A DNA stretch of 64,000 bases from Amycolatopsis camponoti (GCF_902497555.1 NZ_CABVGP010000001.1:1526001-1590000), one strand, 5' to 3'. Positions 25,288-35,554 are shown, counted from the stretch's first letter. A program made the numbers and translations. Notes: generated by a model not told the origin, from the sequence alone.

Positions 25288-26417
25288 GCGACCCCCGCGA
25301 CCTGCAGCAGCGGCCGCATCCGGGCGACCGCCCGCTCGGGGTCGGCGAGCACGCCGGCTTCGTCGGCCAGCCGCAGCAGCGTCGCGAGGTGGGTGATCGT
25401 GCGCGCGGACTCGTTCCCGGCCAGCATCCGGAAGTGCTCTTGATGGCCGTTCAAGTAGGCCAGGAAGACGACGCCGGTCTTGTAGTGCCGGGTCGGGGCG
25501 CGGAAGATCTCGCGCGCCAGCGGCACGGTCGGGTCGAGCAGGGCGTGGAACCCGGCGCGGTCGCCGTCGTCCAGACGGCGCAGCCCCGCCGCGGCGACCG
25601 GCGCGATCGGGTCGAAGATGCCGAGCAGGGCTTCACTGTGGCCCTGGTCGTCGCCGGCGATGAGCTGGGGGTAGTGGAAGTCGTCGCCGGTGTAGCAGGC
25701 GACGCCCGCGGGCAAGGCGCGTCGGAAGTCGGTCTCGACGTCGGCGTCGAGCACCGACACCTTCACCCCGGCGATGGTGCCCGCGTGCTCGGCGCACAGG
25801 GCCGCCAGCTCGTGGGCCGCGGCGCGGACGTCGTGGTGGCCCCAGTACCCGGCCAGCGCGGGGTCGAACTGCTCGCCGAGCCAGTGCAGCAGGACCGGCC
25901 CGCTCGCCTCGGACAGCAGCTTCCCGTAGGCCGCGTGGTAGTCGTCCGGGCCCTGCGCCGCCGCGGCCAGCGCCCGGCTCGCCATGACGACCGGGACCGC
26001 GCCCGCGCCGCCGACCAGGTCCAGCTGCTCGCGCCAGGCGTCCACAATGGACGCCGGAGTGGCCGGACCGGCGGGCAGCTGGTCGGTGCCGACGCCGGCG
26101 CACCACCGGCGGCCGGCCGCGATCGCGCCGGTGCGGGTGACCAGCTCCTTCGTCGTGGCCCAGTCGAGGCCCATCCCGCGTTGCGCGGTGTCCATGGCTT
26201 CGGCGACGCCGAGCCCGCACGCCCAGAGGTGCTCGCGGAAGGCCAGGGTGGTGTCCCAGTCGACGGCACCGGGCTCGTCGGCGAGCGCGTCCGCGACGAC
26301 GTGCACCGCGGCGTAGGCGATCCGCGACGACGGCGGCGTGCCCGGTGGCCCGGGGAGCGCCGGACCGGACGGTGACCAGTTCACGAGCCCGCCGCCGGGA
26401 ACCGGGAGCAGGAGCAT
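25284..26417 (-). CDS. DUF993 dihydrodipicolinate synthase-like protein
   Basis: A 377-residue protein of the DUF993 family, related to the DHDPS/NAL aldolase superfamily. Visible segments include GVGTDQLP, VVMASRALAAAAQGPDDYH and GTIAGVKVSVLD, where the lysine of GVKVS is at the expected Schiff-base position. It may be an aldolase or dehydratase for a sugar acid. The ATG at 26417 has a GGAGG site about eight bases upstream. A LacI-type palindrome at 26437 sits just before it. It is coupled to the isomerase gene by overlapping stop and start. Confidence 0.85.
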   Translation of the reverse strand: MLLLPVPGGGLVNWSPSGPALPGPPGTPPSSRIAYAAVHVVADALADEPGAVDWDTTLAFREHLWACGLGVAEAMDTAQRGMGLDWATTKELVTRTGAIAAGRRWCAGVGTDQLPAGPATPASIVDAWREQLDLVGGAGAVPVVMASRALAAAAQGPDDYHAAYGKLLSEASGPVLLHWLGEQFDPALAGYWGHHDVRAAAHELAALCAEHAGTIAGVKVSVLDADVETDFRRALPAGVACYTGDDFHYPQLIAGDDQGHSEALLGIFDPIAPVAAAGLRRLDDGDRAGFHALLDPTVPLAREIFRAPTRHYKTGVVFLAYLNGHQEHFRMLAGNESARTITHLATLLRLADEAGVLADPERAVARMRPLLQVAGVA

Positions 26418-26436
26418 CGGACGACCTCCGCAAGTC

Positions 26437-26450
26437 AGAAAGCGCTTTCT
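26437..26450. promoter_or_regulatory. LacI-type operator AGAAAGCGCTTTCT
   Basis: A perfect 14-bp palindrome with the central CG expected of LacI/GalR family sites, 20 bases upstream of the DUF993 start and 60 bases after the LacI gene. It is the obvious binding site for that regulator. Confidence 0.85.
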
Positions 26451-26509
26451 CAGTTCCACGGTAGGGCCTGTGCCGGAGTGCGACAAGGCCCGACCGGGTG
26501 CGCCGCGGG

Positions 26510-27550
26510 TCAGCGCTTGGGGCGCGAGGTGCTCTCCCGCAGGACGACCTCGCCGGAGAGCCGGACGGTGCGCGGCCGGGTGCCGCCGGCCCCCTTTATG
26601 GCCAGGTCCATCGCCCGTTCGCCCAGCTCCTCCAGCGGCAGCCGGACCGTGGTCAGCGCCGGGGCGAGGTCGCGGACGACCGGGATGTCGTCGAAGCCGG
26701 CGACCGAAATGTCCCCGGGCACGGACAGGCCCTCCTCGCGCAACGCCGTCAGCGCGCCGATCGCCATCACGTCGGTGACGGCGAAGACGCAGGTCGGGAG
26801 CTTGCGCTTGCGGCCGGCGAGCAGCCGTTTCGTCGCTTCGTAGCCGCCGTCACGGGTGAAGGCGGCCTCGACGACGTCGTCTTCGTGCAGGCTGATGCCG
26901 TGTTCGGCGAGCGCGTCGGTGAACCCGGCCAGCCGGTCGACGACCGTGCTCAGCTTGCGCGGCCCGGCGAGCACGGCGAACCGCTTGTGGCCGAGCCCGA
27001 CCAGTTCCTTCGCCAGCGCCGCGGCGCCGCCCTTGTTGTCCGGCTGGACGGTGTCGATCTTGAGCCCGCGGTGGCGGCTGACCGCCGCGACCTGCCCGCC
27101 GCCGCGGCGGTACGGCTCCAGCTCGGCCGCCATCGCGCGTTCCCACGCGCGGTCTTCGAACGCCGAGCCGATCAGCAGGATCGCCGCGGCCCGCTGCGCG
27201 CGCAGCGTCGAGACGTAGGCGACCTCGCGGTCCGGGTCGCGGAAGGTGCCGGCCAGCATCACGAGCAGCCCGTTGTCGGTGGCCACCCGCATCACCCCGC
27301 CGGCGATCGCGGCGAAGTACGGGTCGCTGACGTCGTGGCAGATCACGCCGACCGTGCGGTGCGTGCCGCCGGCGAGTGCCTGCGCGTGCGCGTTCGGGGC
27401 GTAGGCCAGCTCGGCCGCGGCGGCGGAAACCCGCTCCCGCAGGTCGGCGCGGACGGACGCGGTGCCGTTGAGCACCCGCGACGCGGTCGCGAGCGAGACG
27501 TTGGCGCTGCGTGCCACGTCTTCCAGTGTCACGTGCGGCCGGGCCTTCAT
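26510..27550 (-). CDS. LacI family transcriptional regulator
   Basis: A 346-residue repressor: N-terminal LacI helix-turn-helix (VTLEDVARSANVSLATASRV, residues about 7-26), hinge helix, then a periplasmic-binding-protein-like sugar domain (GVICHDVSDPYF and DISVAGFDDIPV). The ATG at 27550 has a GGAGGAG site seven bases upstream; the TTG at 27565 would bury that site inside the gene. It lies directly upstream of the DUF993/isomerase operon, separated by a perfect LacI palindrome, so it probably controls that operon. Confidence 0.9.
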   Translation of the reverse strand: MKARPHVTLEDVARSANVSLATASRVLNGTASVRADLRERVSAAAAELAYAPNAHAQALAGGTHRTVGVICHDVSDPYFAAIAGGVMRVATDNGLLVMLAGTFRDPDREVAYVSTLRAQRAAAILLIGSAFEDRAWERAMAAELEPYRRGGGQVAAVSRHRGLKIDTVQPDNKGGAAALAKELVGLGHKRFAVLAGPRKLSTVVDRLAGFTDALAEHGISLHEDDVVEAAFTRDGGYEATKRLLAGRKRKLPTCVFAVTDVMAIGALTALREEGLSVPGDISVAGFDDIPVVRDLAPALTTVRLPLEELGERAMDLAIKGAGGTRPRTVRLSGEVVLRESTSRPKR

Positions 27551-27767
27551 GGCTGGCTCCTCCAAGATCGGTTTCGGTGTCTCCGCGTGCTCGGTCGGTG
27601 CAATCTACTGGGAGGGGGGTGGGCCGCGAGAAGCCGCTGGCCGGGGGACCTGACCCGTTCGAGTGAATTACGCGGGGAAGATCGGCGGTGGCGTGTGCGT
27701 TGCAAACAAGGAGAACCTTCAAGCAGTGAGTACGCCACTGCTTTGCCCATCGCGAAAGGAACCACGC

Positions 27768-28172
27768 ATGCTGTTCGGTGACGAGCACGTCCGCCGCTAC
27801 GAGGAGACCGACGGCGAGGTCGGTCACGAGTGGAAGGAAGGCGTCCCGACGCTGGTGCTGACCACCAAGGGCCGCAAGACCGGGCAGGAGCGCAAGTTCG
27901 CCCTGATCTACCAGGAAGTCGACGGAAACCCGGTGATCGTGGCCTCCAAGGGCGGCGCCCCGAACCACCCCGGCTGGTACTTCAACCTCCTCGAGACCCC
28001 CGAGGTCGGCGTGCAGGTGAAGGCGGACAAGTTCAAGGCCACCGCCCGCACGGCCGAGGGCGAGGAGCGCGCGAAGCTGTGGGAGAAGCTCGCCGCCGTC
28101 TGGCCGGACTACGACAACTACGCGAAGAAGACGGACCGCGAGATTCCTGTGGTGGTTCTCGAGCGACTGTGA
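27768..28172 (+). CDS. Deazaflavin-dependent nitroreductase family protein (Ddn/DUF385)
   Basis: A 134-residue split-barrel protein (VLTTKGRKTGQERKFALIYQ, then VASKGGAPNHPGWYFNLLET), the signature of F420-binding Ddn-like proteins that reduce quinones or nitroaromatics. The ATG at 27768 has a GAAAGGA site; an in-frame GTG at 27726 with AAGGAG upstream could give a 14-residue extension. The 217-base divergent gap to the LacI gene holds a small inverted repeat (GCAGTG/CACTGC, 27723-27741) and nothing else clear. Confidence 0.88.
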   Translation: MLFGDEHVRRYEETDGEVGHEWKEGVPTLVLTTKGRKTGQERKFALIYQEVDGNPVIVASKGGAPNHPGWYFNLLETPEVGVQVKADKFKATARTAEGEERAKLWEKLAAVWPDYDNYAKKTDREIPVVVLERL

Positions 28173-28226
28173 TCTGCGCCGCGTTCCGCGCGCGCGAGGG
28201 CCGATCCGGCCGGTCGTCGGCTACGA

Positions 28227-28997
28227 ATGACAGTCATGGACCGCTGGACCGCCCTGGACACCGAGGGTGAGCTGCTCACCCGACGCCGGATGATCGCCTA
28301 CGGCCGGCGCTTCGCCCGCGCCGGCCGGGGCGCCTGGTACAGCTTCGCGATCGAGGTCGTCTGGCAGTTCCTCGTCCAGACGACCCGGTTCCGGGTGCGC
28401 GGCTCGCACCACATCCCGAAGTCCGGGGGCGTGCTGGTGGCGTCCAACCACCTGTCCTTCGCCGACCCGGCGACGCTGACGGCGTTCTGCCTGGCCGCCG
28501 GCCGCGTGCCGCGGTACCTGGCGAAGGCCTCGCTGTGGAAGCTGCCGGTCCTGGGCCGCGTGATGCGCTCGGGGCGCCACATCCCGGTGTACCGCGGCGC
28601 GGCGACGGCGGCCGAGGCCTACCGCGACCTGGTCGCTTCGGTGCGGGACGGCGAGTGCGTCGCGGTCTTCCCCGAAGGCACGTTCTCGAACGACCCGGCC
28701 GGCTGGCCGATGCGCGGCAAGACCGGCATCGTGCGCGCGGCCCTGGAGACCGGCGCGCCGGTGATCCCGGTGGCCAACTGGGGCACCCACCACCTGCTGC
28801 CGTCGACGGCGTGGTTCCCCCGCGGGATCCCGCGCAAGACGGTCGACCTGCTGGCCGGGCCGCCGGTCGACCTCTCGGACCTGGTCGGCCGCGAGCTGAC
28901 CCGCGCGGTGCTGGAAGAGGCCACGGCCCGCATCATGGCCGCGATCACCGAGCTGCTGGTCGAGCTTCGCGGGGAGCGGCCGCCGGTCGCCGCTTGA
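28227..28997 (+). CDS. 1-acylglycerol-3-phosphate acyltransferase (PlsC-like)
   Basis: A 256-residue membrane-associated acyltransferase. SNHLSFAD contains the NHx4D catalytic motif, and [11 protein letters not shown] has the glycerophosphate-binding FPEGT. A hydrophobic helix near residues 35-50 may anchor it. It would acylate lysophosphatidate in phospholipid synthesis, or an alternative acceptor. A second ATG at 28236 is possible. It stands alone, 50 bases before lpdA. Confidence 0.87.
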   Translation: MTVMDRWTALDTEGELLTRRRMIAYGRRFARAGRGAWYSFAIEVVWQFLVQTTRFRVRGSHHIPKSGGVLVASNHLSFADPATLTAFCLAAGRVPRYLAKASLWKLPVLGRVMRSGRHIPVYRGAATAAEAYRDLVASVRDGECVAVFPEGTFSNDPAGWPMRGKTGIVRAALETGAPVIPVANWGTHHLLPSTAWFPRGIPRKTVDLLAGPPVDLSDLVGRELTRAVLEEATARIMAAITELLVELRGERPPVAA

Positions 28998-29046
28998 GGC
29001 CCGCGTCACCCCGCCCGGACCTGCCGAAAGGGGTAGTTTCGGGCGT

Positions 29047-30438
29047 ATGAGTGCACAACACTTTGATGTCGTCGTGCTGGGGGCCGGAGTCGGCGGTTAC
29101 GTCGCGGCGATCCGCGCGTCCCAGCTGGGGCTGAGCGCCGCGGTGGTCGAGGAGAAGTACTGGGGCGGGGTCTGCCTGAACGTCGGGTGCATCCCGTCGA
29201 AGGCGCTGCTGCGCAACGCCGAACTGGCGCACGTCGTGACGCAGGAGGCCGCGGCGTTCGGCATTTCGTCCGACAGCCCGATCCGGGTCGACTACACGGC
29301 CGCCTACGAGCGGAGCCGGAAAGTCGCCGACGGGCGCGTCAAGGGCGTGCACTTCCTGATGAAGAAGAACAAGATCACCGAGTTCGACGGGCACGGCACG
29401 TTCGTCGACGACCACACCCTCGAGGTGAACGGTTCGCAGGTGACCTTCGACCACTGCATCATCGCCACCGGTGCGACGACGCGGCTGCTGCCGGGGACCT
29501 CTCGGAGTTCTCGGGTGGTCACCTACGAGGAGCAGATCCTCTCGAGCGAGCTGCCGTCGAGCATCGTGATCGCCGGTGCGGGCGCCATCGGTGTCGAGTT
29601 CGCTTACGTGCTGCACAACTACGGCGTCGACGTCACGATCGTCGAGTTCCTCGACCGGATGGTTCCGCTGGAGGACGCCGAGGTTTCGGCCGAGCTCTTC
29701 CGGCGTTACCGCAAGCTGGGCATCAAGGTGCTGACCTCGACGCGCGTCGAGTCGATCGACGACTCCGGTTCTTCCGTGCAGGTGACTGTGTCCTCGGAGA
29801 AGAACGGGCAGCAGGTTCTTTCCGCCGACAAGGTGTTGCAGGCCATCGGGTTCCAGCCCCGGGTCGAGGGCTACGGGCTGGAGAAGACGGGTGTCGCGTT
29901 GACCGAGCGTGGCGCTATCGCCATCGACGGGCGGGGGCGGACCAACGTTCCGCACATCTTCGCGATCGGCGATGTGACGGCGAAGTTGATGCTGGCTCAT
30001 GCTTCCGAGTCCATGGGTGTCGTCGCGGCGGAGACGATCGCCGGTGCGGAGACCATGGAGCTCGATTTTCCGATGATCCCGCGGGCTACTTACTGCCAGC
30101 CCCAGATCGCGAGCTTCGGGTGGACCGAGGAACAGGCTCGGGAGAAGGGGTTCGACGTTCAGGTGGCGAAGTTCCCGTTCACGGCCAACGGGAAGGCTCA
30201 GGGGCTGGGGGATGCCGGGGGGTTCGTCAAGCTGATCAGTGATCGCACGCACGGGGAGCTGATCGGGGGGCATCTCATCGGGCCGGACGTCACCGAGTTG
30301 CTGCCGGAGCTCACTTTGGCTCAGCAGTGGGATTTGACCGTGCACGAGGCGGCTCGGAACGTGCACGCGCATCCGACGCTGGGTGAGGCGGTCAAGGAAG
30401 CTCTGCACGGGCTGGCCGGGCACATGATCAATATGTGA
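29047..30438 (+). CDS. lpdA: Dihydrolipoamide dehydrogenase
   Basis: A 463-residue FAD enzyme, the E3 component of 2-oxoacid dehydrogenase complexes and possibly other lipoyl systems. Motifs: FAD-binding [12 protein letters not shown], redox disulfide C43-C48 in [16 protein letters not shown]-binding [14 protein letters not shown]-binding IFAIGDV and the C-terminal HAHPTLGE with H442 and E447 as the catalytic base pair. The gene has no complex partners nearby. Its last codons and stop lie inside a 19-bp sequence repeated 523 bases downstream (see the repeat entries), so the gene end looks like an integration site. Confidence 0.95.
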   Translation: MSAQHFDVVVLGAGVGGYVAAIRASQLGLSAAVVEEKYWGGVCLNVGCIPSKALLRNAELAHVVTQEAAAFGISSDSPIRVDYTAAYERSRKVADGRVKGVHFLMKKNKITEFDGHGTFVDDHTLEVNGSQVTFDHCIIATGATTRLLPGTSRSSRVVTYEEQILSSELPSSIVIAGAGAIGVEFAYVLHNYGVDVTIVEFLDRMVPLEDAEVSAELFRRYRKLGIKVLTSTRVESIDDSGSSVQVTVSSEKNGQQVLSADKVLQAIGFQPRVEGYGLEKTGVALTERGAIAIDGRGRTNVPHIFAIGDVTAKLMLAHASESMGVVAAETIAGAETMELDFPMIPRATYCQPQIASFGWTEEQAREKGFDVQVAKFPFTANGKAQGLGDAGGFVKLISDRTHGELIGGHLIGPDVTELLPELTLAQQWDLTVHEAARNVHAHPTLGEAVKEALHGLAGHMINM

Positions 30439-30439
30439 T
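30421..30439. repeat. 19-bp direct repeat, copy 1 (in lpdA 3' end)
   Basis: CACATGATCAATATGTGAT covers the last codons and the stop of lpdA. It has CACAT/ATGTG inverted arms with a seven-base spacer. An identical copy lies at 30944. Confidence 0.85.
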
Positions 30440-30481
30440 TGATCGGCCCTGGCCGGCGGGTTCGCCGGTCAGGGCAGGTTG

Positions 30482-30856
30482 TCAGAGCACGTGGGATGCG
30501 ATCAGGTGGCCCAGTTGGCGGATGTCCGCGCTGCCCTTGAACTCCAAGCGGACCTTGCCGAGGCCGCTGAACCAGAGATCGAGCTCGGCGTCCAGGTCGA
30601 AGGTGCCCGCCGTTTCGATCGAGAACGCTTGGATCTTGCTGTAGGGCAGCGAAGTGAAGTCCTTCTTCTTGCCCGTGACGCCTTGGACGTTCACCGCGAT
30701 CAGGCGCTTGTCGGTGAACACCACGAAGTCGCGAACGGCTTTGAAACAGGCCATCACCTGTTCGCCGTGGATGATGATCGGCTGCACCGTCGGCGCGATG
30801 TCCTGGGGATTGCACGGGGCGAGCTTGAAGACCGTGTTCTTGGAGAAGTCAATCAT
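30482..30856 (-). CDS. PH-domain-like protein (bacterial PH, DUF1696 type)
   Basis: A 124-residue protein starting MIDFSKNTVFKLAPC, with VQPIIIHGEQVMACFKAVRD, VVFTDKRLIAVNVQG and YSKIQAFSIETAGTF, the strand order of bacterial bPH_1 domains. Such proteins have no known enzymatic activity and may bind membranes or proteins. It is the only gene between the two 19-bp repeats and points against lpdA. Its codon use is somewhat less GC-rich than its neighbours. Confidence 0.82.
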   Translation of the reverse strand: MIDFSKNTVFKLAPCNPQDIAPTVQPIIIHGEQVMACFKAVRDFVVFTDKRLIAVNVQGVTGKKKDFTSLPYSKIQAFSIETAGTFDLDAELDLWFSGLGKVRLEFKGSADIRQLGHLIASHVL

Positions 30857-31234
30857 CCGTCGACCCTAGCGGCCGCGTCGCGTCAGCCTGCGCATGTCGT
30901 TCTCGGTGACGCCGCTTCGGCCCGCCGCGCAATCGGGACCGGACACATGATCAATATGTGATCGCGGCGGCTTCGCCCCGAAGCTTGATTGTCACCACGG
31001 ACTGCGGCTTCGTATCGGGGCGGTCGGGGTATGGGCGACTGCCCCTGGGTTGGACCGCTCGCGCGGCGGGGGACGAATCTTTCTCATGTTCCCCAGGGGC
31101 GTTCCAGCATGTGGGCGGCGCTACGTTCCCGACTTTGGTCGCTGGTCCGGCGTGCGGTCACTCCTTAGATTCTCCCCATTACACCCGGTCGGGTGTCATT
31201 CGGTCGAGTGACCGAGTAGCGCAGGGAGAAATCG
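30857..31234 (+). promoter_or_regulatory. Non-coding region upstream of protease gene
   Basis: This 378-base gap has no convincing gene. It holds the second 19-bp repeat (30944-30962), a TTAGAT element at 31165-31170 that could be a -10 box, a perfect inverted repeat ACACCCG-GT-CGGGTGT at 31181-31196, and TCGGTC/GACCGA at 31200-31215, just before an AGGGAGA ribosome site. The two inverted repeats are likely operators of the protease gene. Confidence 0.5.
30944..30962. repeat. 19-bp direct repeat, copy 2
   Basis: CACATGATCAATATGTGAT, identical to the copy at 30421-30439. The two bracket a 523-base segment holding only the PH-domain gene. Confidence 0.85.
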
Positions 31235-33133
31235 ATGGTGAGATTCAGCCGGGTCGCCGCGCACGCGGTTCCGCTGACGGTCGGTGCGTTGCTGCTGACC
31301 ACGGGGGTTTCGGTGGCGCAGCCGTCCACGGTGGACGCGGCCGCCGCGCGCACCGAAGCCGGCATCAGCGCGCTCCAGAGCATCAAGAAGAGCCTCACCC
31401 CGGCCGAGCGCAAGCAATCGAGCCAGCTCGTCGTCGAGAAGCGGTTGCGGGGCGATCGGACCCTCGCCGCGAAGCTGCCCGACTACCGCTCGGGCGTCGG
31501 CGTCAGCGCCTCCGGCACCGTCTCGGTCGAGATCACCGCCACCCGTGACCAGGCCGTCGCGAACGCCGTCGAGGCGGCCGGGGGCACCGTCCGCTTCGCC
31601 TCGCCCGGCGGCGTTCGTGCCGACCTCCCGCTGTCCGCCGTCGACGCCATCGCGGGCCGCGCCGATGTCGCCGAGGTCAAGCCGGCCGCGCAGGCCACGA
31701 CCTGGCGCGAGGAGGGCAACCGGGACTTCCGGGTCGCGGCCGCACAAGCCGCCGCGACCCAGGTGTCCGAAGGCGACAAGGCGCACGGTGCCGACGCCGC
31801 CCGCACCACCTACGGCGTCAGCGGTTCCGGCGTGAAGGTCTGCGTGCTCTCCGACGGCGTCGACTCGCTCGCGAAGTCGCAGAGCGCCGGTGAACTGCCC
31901 ACCGTCGACGTCCTGTCCGGACAGAAGGGCAGCGGCGACGAGGGCACCGCGATGCTCGAGATCGTCCACGACCTCGCGCCGAACGCCGCCCTCGGCTTCG
32001 CGACCGCGTTCACCAGTGAGGCCAGTTTCGCCGCGAACATCCGCGCGCTGCGCACCACCGGCCACTGCACGATCATCGTCGACGACGTCGCCTACTTCGA
32101 CGAGTCGCCGTTCCAGGACACGCAGGTCGCGCAGGCGGTCAACGAGGTCACCGCGGCCGGCGTCCTGTACTTCTCCTCGGCCGGCAACTCGGGCAACGCG
32201 ACCGACGGCACCAGCGGCTACTACGAAGGCGACTTCCGCGCGTCGTCGTCGAAGATCAGCGGCGTCACCGGCACCCCGCACGACTTCGACCCGAGCACCA
32301 CGACGCAGAACTTCGACGCGCTTTCGGCCGGCTCGCTCGGCAAGCCCGTGACGCTGTTCTGGTCCGACCCGTGGGGCAAGTCCGCCAACGACTACGACCT
32401 GTTCATCCTGAACTCGGCGGGCAGCGTCGTCGCCTCGAGCGAGAACGGCCAGTCCGGCTCGCAGAACCCGTACGAGATCGCGAGCGTGCCCACCACCGGC
32501 TCCGGCTACAAGGTCGCGGTGGTCAAGTACAGCGGCGCCGACCGGTTCATCGCGCTCAACGTGATCCGCGGTCGGTTCGTGGCGTCGGGTTCGCTGAAGG
32601 TGTTCAGCACCAACGGTGTCACGAACGGCCACTCGTCGGCGGCGAGCGCGTTCAGCGTGGCGGCGGCCCCGGCGGCGGGTGCGTTCACGCGGCCGCTGGA
32701 GACCGGTGACCCGGCCAACCCGGCGGGCCCGTACCCGGGCCTGTTCAGCGCGTCGAGCAAGTGGGAGCGCTTCTCCTCCGACGGCAAGCGTCACCTGTTC
32801 TACAACGCGGACGGCACGGCGATCACGCCGGGCAACGTGTCTTCGACGGGTGGCACCACCCGCAGCAAGCCGGACATCACGGCGGCCGACGGCGTGGCGA
32901 CGTCGGTGACGGGCTTCCAGCCGTTCTACGGGACCTCGGCGGCGGCCCCGCACGCGGCGGCGATCGCGGCGCTGCTGCTGTCGGGCAAGCCGACGGCGAC
33001 CCCCGCCGAGATCCGCGGCGCGCTGGTGTCGTCGGCGATCGACCTGGGCACGCCCGGGTTCGACACGGTGACGGGCAACGGCGTGATCATGGCCGGCCCG
33101 GCGCTCGCCGCGCTGGGCGTCCAGCCCAAGTAG
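31235..33133 (+). CDS. Secreted S8/S53-like serine protease with Asp-Glu-Ser site
   Basis: A 632-residue secreted protease. A signal peptide (about 1-29) precedes a pro-region (about 30-185), and the catalytic domain begins near [10 protein letters not shown] (D207). The HGTH motif of ordinary subtilisins is absent; [10 protein letters not shown] puts E236 at that place, as in S53-like members of the subtilase clan (sedolisin type). N318 (SSAGNSG) is the oxyanion residue and S568 in GTSAAAPHA the nucleophile. A beta-rich insert (about 330-500) interrupts the domain. The ATG at 31235 has an AGGGAGA ribosome site. Whether it works best at acid pH, as sedolisins do, is inference. Confidence 0.87.
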   Translation: MVRFSRVAAHAVPLTVGALLLTTGVSVAQPSTVDAAAARTEAGISALQSIKKSLTPAERKQSSQLVVEKRLRGDRTLAAKLPDYRSGVGVSASGTVSVEITATRDQAVANAVEAAGGTVRFASPGGVRADLPLSAVDAIAGRADVAEVKPAAQATTWREEGNRDFRVAAAQAAATQVSEGDKAHGADAARTTYGVSGSGVKVCVLSDGVDSLAKSQSAGELPTVDVLSGQKGSGDEGTAMLEIVHDLAPNAALGFATAFTSEASFAANIRALRTTGHCTIIVDDVAYFDESPFQDTQVAQAVNEVTAAGVLYFSSAGNSGNATDGTSGYYEGDFRASSSKISGVTGTPHDFDPSTTTQNFDALSAGSLGKPVTLFWSDPWGKSANDYDLFILNSAGSVVASSENGQSGSQNPYEIASVPTTGSGYKVAVVKYSGADRFIALNVIRGRFVASGSLKVFSTNGVTNGHSSAASAFSVAAAPAAGAFTRPLETGDPANPAGPYPGLFSASSKWERFSSDGKRHLFYNADGTAITPGNVSSTGGTTRSKPDITAADGVATSVTGFQPFYGTSAAAPHAAAIAALLLSGKPTATPAEIRGALVSSAIDLGTPGFDTVTGNGVIMAGPALAALGVQPK

Positions 33134-33138
33134 GTTCG

Positions 33139-33171
33139 CAGCGGGGTCCGGTGGTGAGCCGGGCCCCGCTG
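33139..33171. terminator. Terminator between protease and methyltransferase genes
   Basis: CAGCGGGGTCCGG pairs with CCGGGCCCCGCTG over 13 positions (one G-U) with a seven-base loop, between convergent genes. Confidence 0.75.
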
Positions 33172-33173
33172 GG

Positions 33174-33803
33174 TCATTTCCCGGTGACCAGCAGGTGGAA
33201 GCCGAGCCCGCTGTGGGCGAACTTCTCGTGCCGGAGCACCGTCAGCCCGGCGCCGGCCAGTTCGGCTTCGAGCGCGGGGATCGGGCGGATGCGGAAGCCG
33301 TTCTCGGTCAGCATCCGGGCGCGGCCCATCAGGTCCGGGTCGCCGACGCCCAGCACGAAGCGCCCACCCGGGGCCAGCACCCGGGCGACCTCGGCGAAAG
33401 CGGCGCCGAGGTCGTCGACGAAGTAGACCGTGTTCGTCGTGACGATCGCGTCGGCCGAGCCGTCGTCGAGGGGCAACGCCGTCATCGGTCCTTCGCTCAG
33501 CACCAGCCGGCCCGTGGTGAGCTCCTCGCGGAACGTCGCGCGGGCGCGCTCGAGCATCGTCGCCGACACCTCGACGCCGTGTACTTTGCCGGCTTTCGCC
33601 AGGAGCAGGGAAAGACCCAGGCCGCCGCCGAAGCCGATGTCCAGCGCCGTTTCGCGGCCCGACAGCTCCAGTGCCGCCACCGCCTTCACGACCGCCTCCC
33701 GGTTCCGGCGGTTGAGCGCCGACCCGACCAGCCGTCCGCGCAGGCCGCTAGGGTGGCCGAGTTGCCGGGCCAGCCCGGCCTGGAAGCGCTCGCGAAGTCC
33801 CAT
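33174..33803 (-). CDS. SAM-dependent methyltransferase (class I)
   Basis: A 209-residue methyltransferase with motif [16 protein letters not shown], an acidic HGVEVS after strand 2, and motif [13 protein letters not shown]; Methyltransf_11 type. It is divergent from the SDR gene at 33825 across 21 bases. The substrate is unknown. Confidence 0.85.
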   Translation of the reverse strand: MGLRERFQAGLARQLGHPSGLRGRLVGSALNRRNREAVVKAVAALELSGRETALDIGFGGGLGLSLLLAKAGKVHGVEVSATMLERARATFREELTTGRLVLSEGPMTALPLDDGSADAIVTTNTVYFVDDLGAAFAEVARVLAPGGRFVLGVGDPDLMGRARMLTENGFRIRPIPALEAELAGAGLTVLRHEKFAHSGLGFHLLVTGK

Positions 33804-33824
33804 GCGGACAGTCTAGGAGGCGTG

Positions 33825-34559
33825 ATGGCGAAGACGGCGGTGGTGACCGGAGCCGGTTCGGGCATCGGGCGGGCGGTGGCGCGGGCCCTCCTGTCGGACG
33901 GCTGGTCCGTCGCGCTGGCCGGGCGGCGCGCTTCCGCTCTCGAGGAAACCGCCGCGGGCTTCGACGGTGCGCTCGTCGTGCCCACCGACGTCTCCGGCGA
34001 ACAGTCCGTCGCCGCGTTGTTCGCCGCCGTCCGCGAGCAGTGGGGGCGGCTCGACCTGCTGGTCAACAACGCCGGGATCGGCGCGGCGGGGACCGTGGCC
34101 GACCTGTCCGTCGAGGACTGGAAGCGGACGGTCGACGTCAACCTCACCGGGATGTTCCTCTGCGCGCAGCAGGCCGTCAGGCTGATGAAGGACCAGGATC
34201 CCCGCGGCGGCCGGATCATCAACAACGGCTCGATCTCGGCGCACGTCCCGCGCCCCGCGACCGTCGCCTACACCGCGACCAAGCACGCCGTCACCGGGCT
34301 GACGAGGTCGATCTCGCTGGACGGCCGCGCGTGGAACGTCGCCTGCGGCCAGATCGACATCGGCAACGCGGCCACCGAGATGACCGAGCGGATGGCGGCC
34401 GGCATCCCCCAGGCCGACGGCCGGGTGATCGCCGAGCCGACGTTCGACGTCCGCCACGTGGCCGACGCGGTGCGGTACATGGCTTCGCTGCCGCTGGACG
34501 CGAACGTCCAGTTCCTCACCGTCACCGCGACGACCATGCCGTTCATCGGCCGCGGCTAG
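33825..34559 (+). CDS. Short-chain dehydrogenase/reductase
   Basis: A 244-residue classical [15 protein letters not shown] cofactor motif, NNAG, catalytic Ser in SIS and YTATK (Tyr, Lys). The ATG at 33825 has an AGGAGG site. The stop overlaps the convergent PRISE-like gene by four bases. Reaction unknown; FabG-like oxidoreduction of a carbonyl is likely. Confidence 0.88.
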   Translation: MAKTAVVTGAGSGIGRAVARALLSDGWSVALAGRRASALEETAAGFDGALVVPTDVSGEQSVAALFAAVREQWGRLDLLVNNAGIGAAGTVADLSVEDWKRTVDVNLTGMFLCAQQAVRLMKDQDPRGGRIINNGSISAHVPRPATVAYTATKHAVTGLTRSISLDGRAWNVACGQIDIGNAATEMTERMAAGIPQADGRVIAEPTFDVRHVADAVRYMASLPLDANVQFLTVTATTMPFIGRG

Positions 34560-35554
34560 GGGATCACCCGCGCCTTCCGGAACTCGTCGAACAGCCGGTA
34601 GAACATCTGCTCCGTCTCGACGTACTCGTGGAAGCCCGCGCGGCGGGACTTCGAGGTGTCCGCGAACATGTCGTAGTCCCAGCCGAACACGAAGTCGCCG
34701 AAGGCCCAGGACGACGAGACGTCCGCGTAGGACGCCGTGAGGCCGTGTTCCGCGGCGAGTGAAGTCCACAGTGGATCCTTGTCGGTCATCACGTCCACAA
34801 GGGACATTCGCAGCGGGGGCGCGGCTTCGAGGCCGAAGTACGCCGCCAGCTTCGGCCACAGCTCGCTCCACCGGAACAGGTCGCCGTTCGCGATGTTGAA
34901 CGCTCCCTCCTGGCCCGTCGCCCACACCGTGGCCGAAGCCAGCAGGCCCGCGTCCGTCATCTCCAGCAGGCTGTCGTACGCGCCGGGCTTGCCCGGGAAC
35001 CGCAGCGGCAGGCCGAGCTCCTTCGAGATCGACGCGTACACCGCGATCACCAGCGCCAGGTTCATCGGGTTGCCCAGCGCCGTGCCGCCGACCACCGACG
35101 GCCGGATCGCCGACCAGGAACCTCCCCACCGCTCGAGGAACTGCTGCTGGTCGACGTTGAACTCCGGTGGCATGTGCCCGGCGTCGGTCTCGCGCGCCGG
35201 CGTCTTGAACGGGCCGAGGTGCGCGCCGTAGACCTTGTAGCCCTGCATCAGGCTGACGTGCTCGAGCGCGGCCGGGTCCAGGGCGCCGACGAGGTTCGTC
35301 AGCATCGCCAGGTTCGGCGGGACCAGTTCGGCCCACGTCGGCCGATCCTGGTACGCCGCGTAGAAGAGGTGCGTGACGCCGCTCAGCGCGCCGACCTTCG
35401 CCCGCGTGTCGGCGGCGTCGAGCAGGTCGACGGCGAGACCACCGCGGCGGGAAAGCCCGATGACGTCCCAGCGCCCGTCCGCCCGCAGGTGCTCGACGAG
35501 GTTCCGGCCGATGATCCCGTTCGCCCCGGCGACCAGGGCTGTCTTGCGTTCCAT
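34556..35554 (-). CDS. NAD-dependent epimerase/reductase, PRISE-like atypical SDR
   Basis: A protein of about 332 residues with an N-terminal [14 protein letters not shown] nucleotide motif and the layout of progesterone 5-beta-reductase/iridoid synthase-like enzymes ([18 protein letters not shown], then [10 protein letters not shown]). The family's active-site tyrosine segment (NFYYxxED) is replaced by FNVDQQQ, so the reaction may differ. The start is uncertain: the ATG at 35554 has GGAGG only two bases away, and a GTG 15 codons or so upstream is possible. A LysR gene is divergent from it and probably regulates it. Confidence 0.78.
   Translation of the reverse strand: MERKTALVAGANGIIGRNLVEHLRADGRWDVIGLSRRGGLAVDLLDAADTRAKVGALSGVTHLFYAAYQDRPTWAELVPPNLAMLTNLVGALDPAALEHVSLMQGYKVYGAHLGPFKTPARETDAGHMPPEFNVDQQQFLERWGGSWSAIRPSVVGGTALGNPMNLALVIAVYASISKELGLPLRFPGKPGAYDSLLEMTDAGLLASATVWATGQEGAFNIANGDLFRWSELWPKLAAYFGLEAAPPLRMSLVDVMTDKDPLWTSLAAEHGLTASYADVSSSWAFGDFVFGWDYDMFADTSKSRRAGFHEYVETEQMFYRLFDEFRKARVIP

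Noticed and set aside
30421..30962. The PH-domain cassette as an insertion sequence
   Set aside because: No transposase or terminal inverted repeat lies between the two 19-bp copies.
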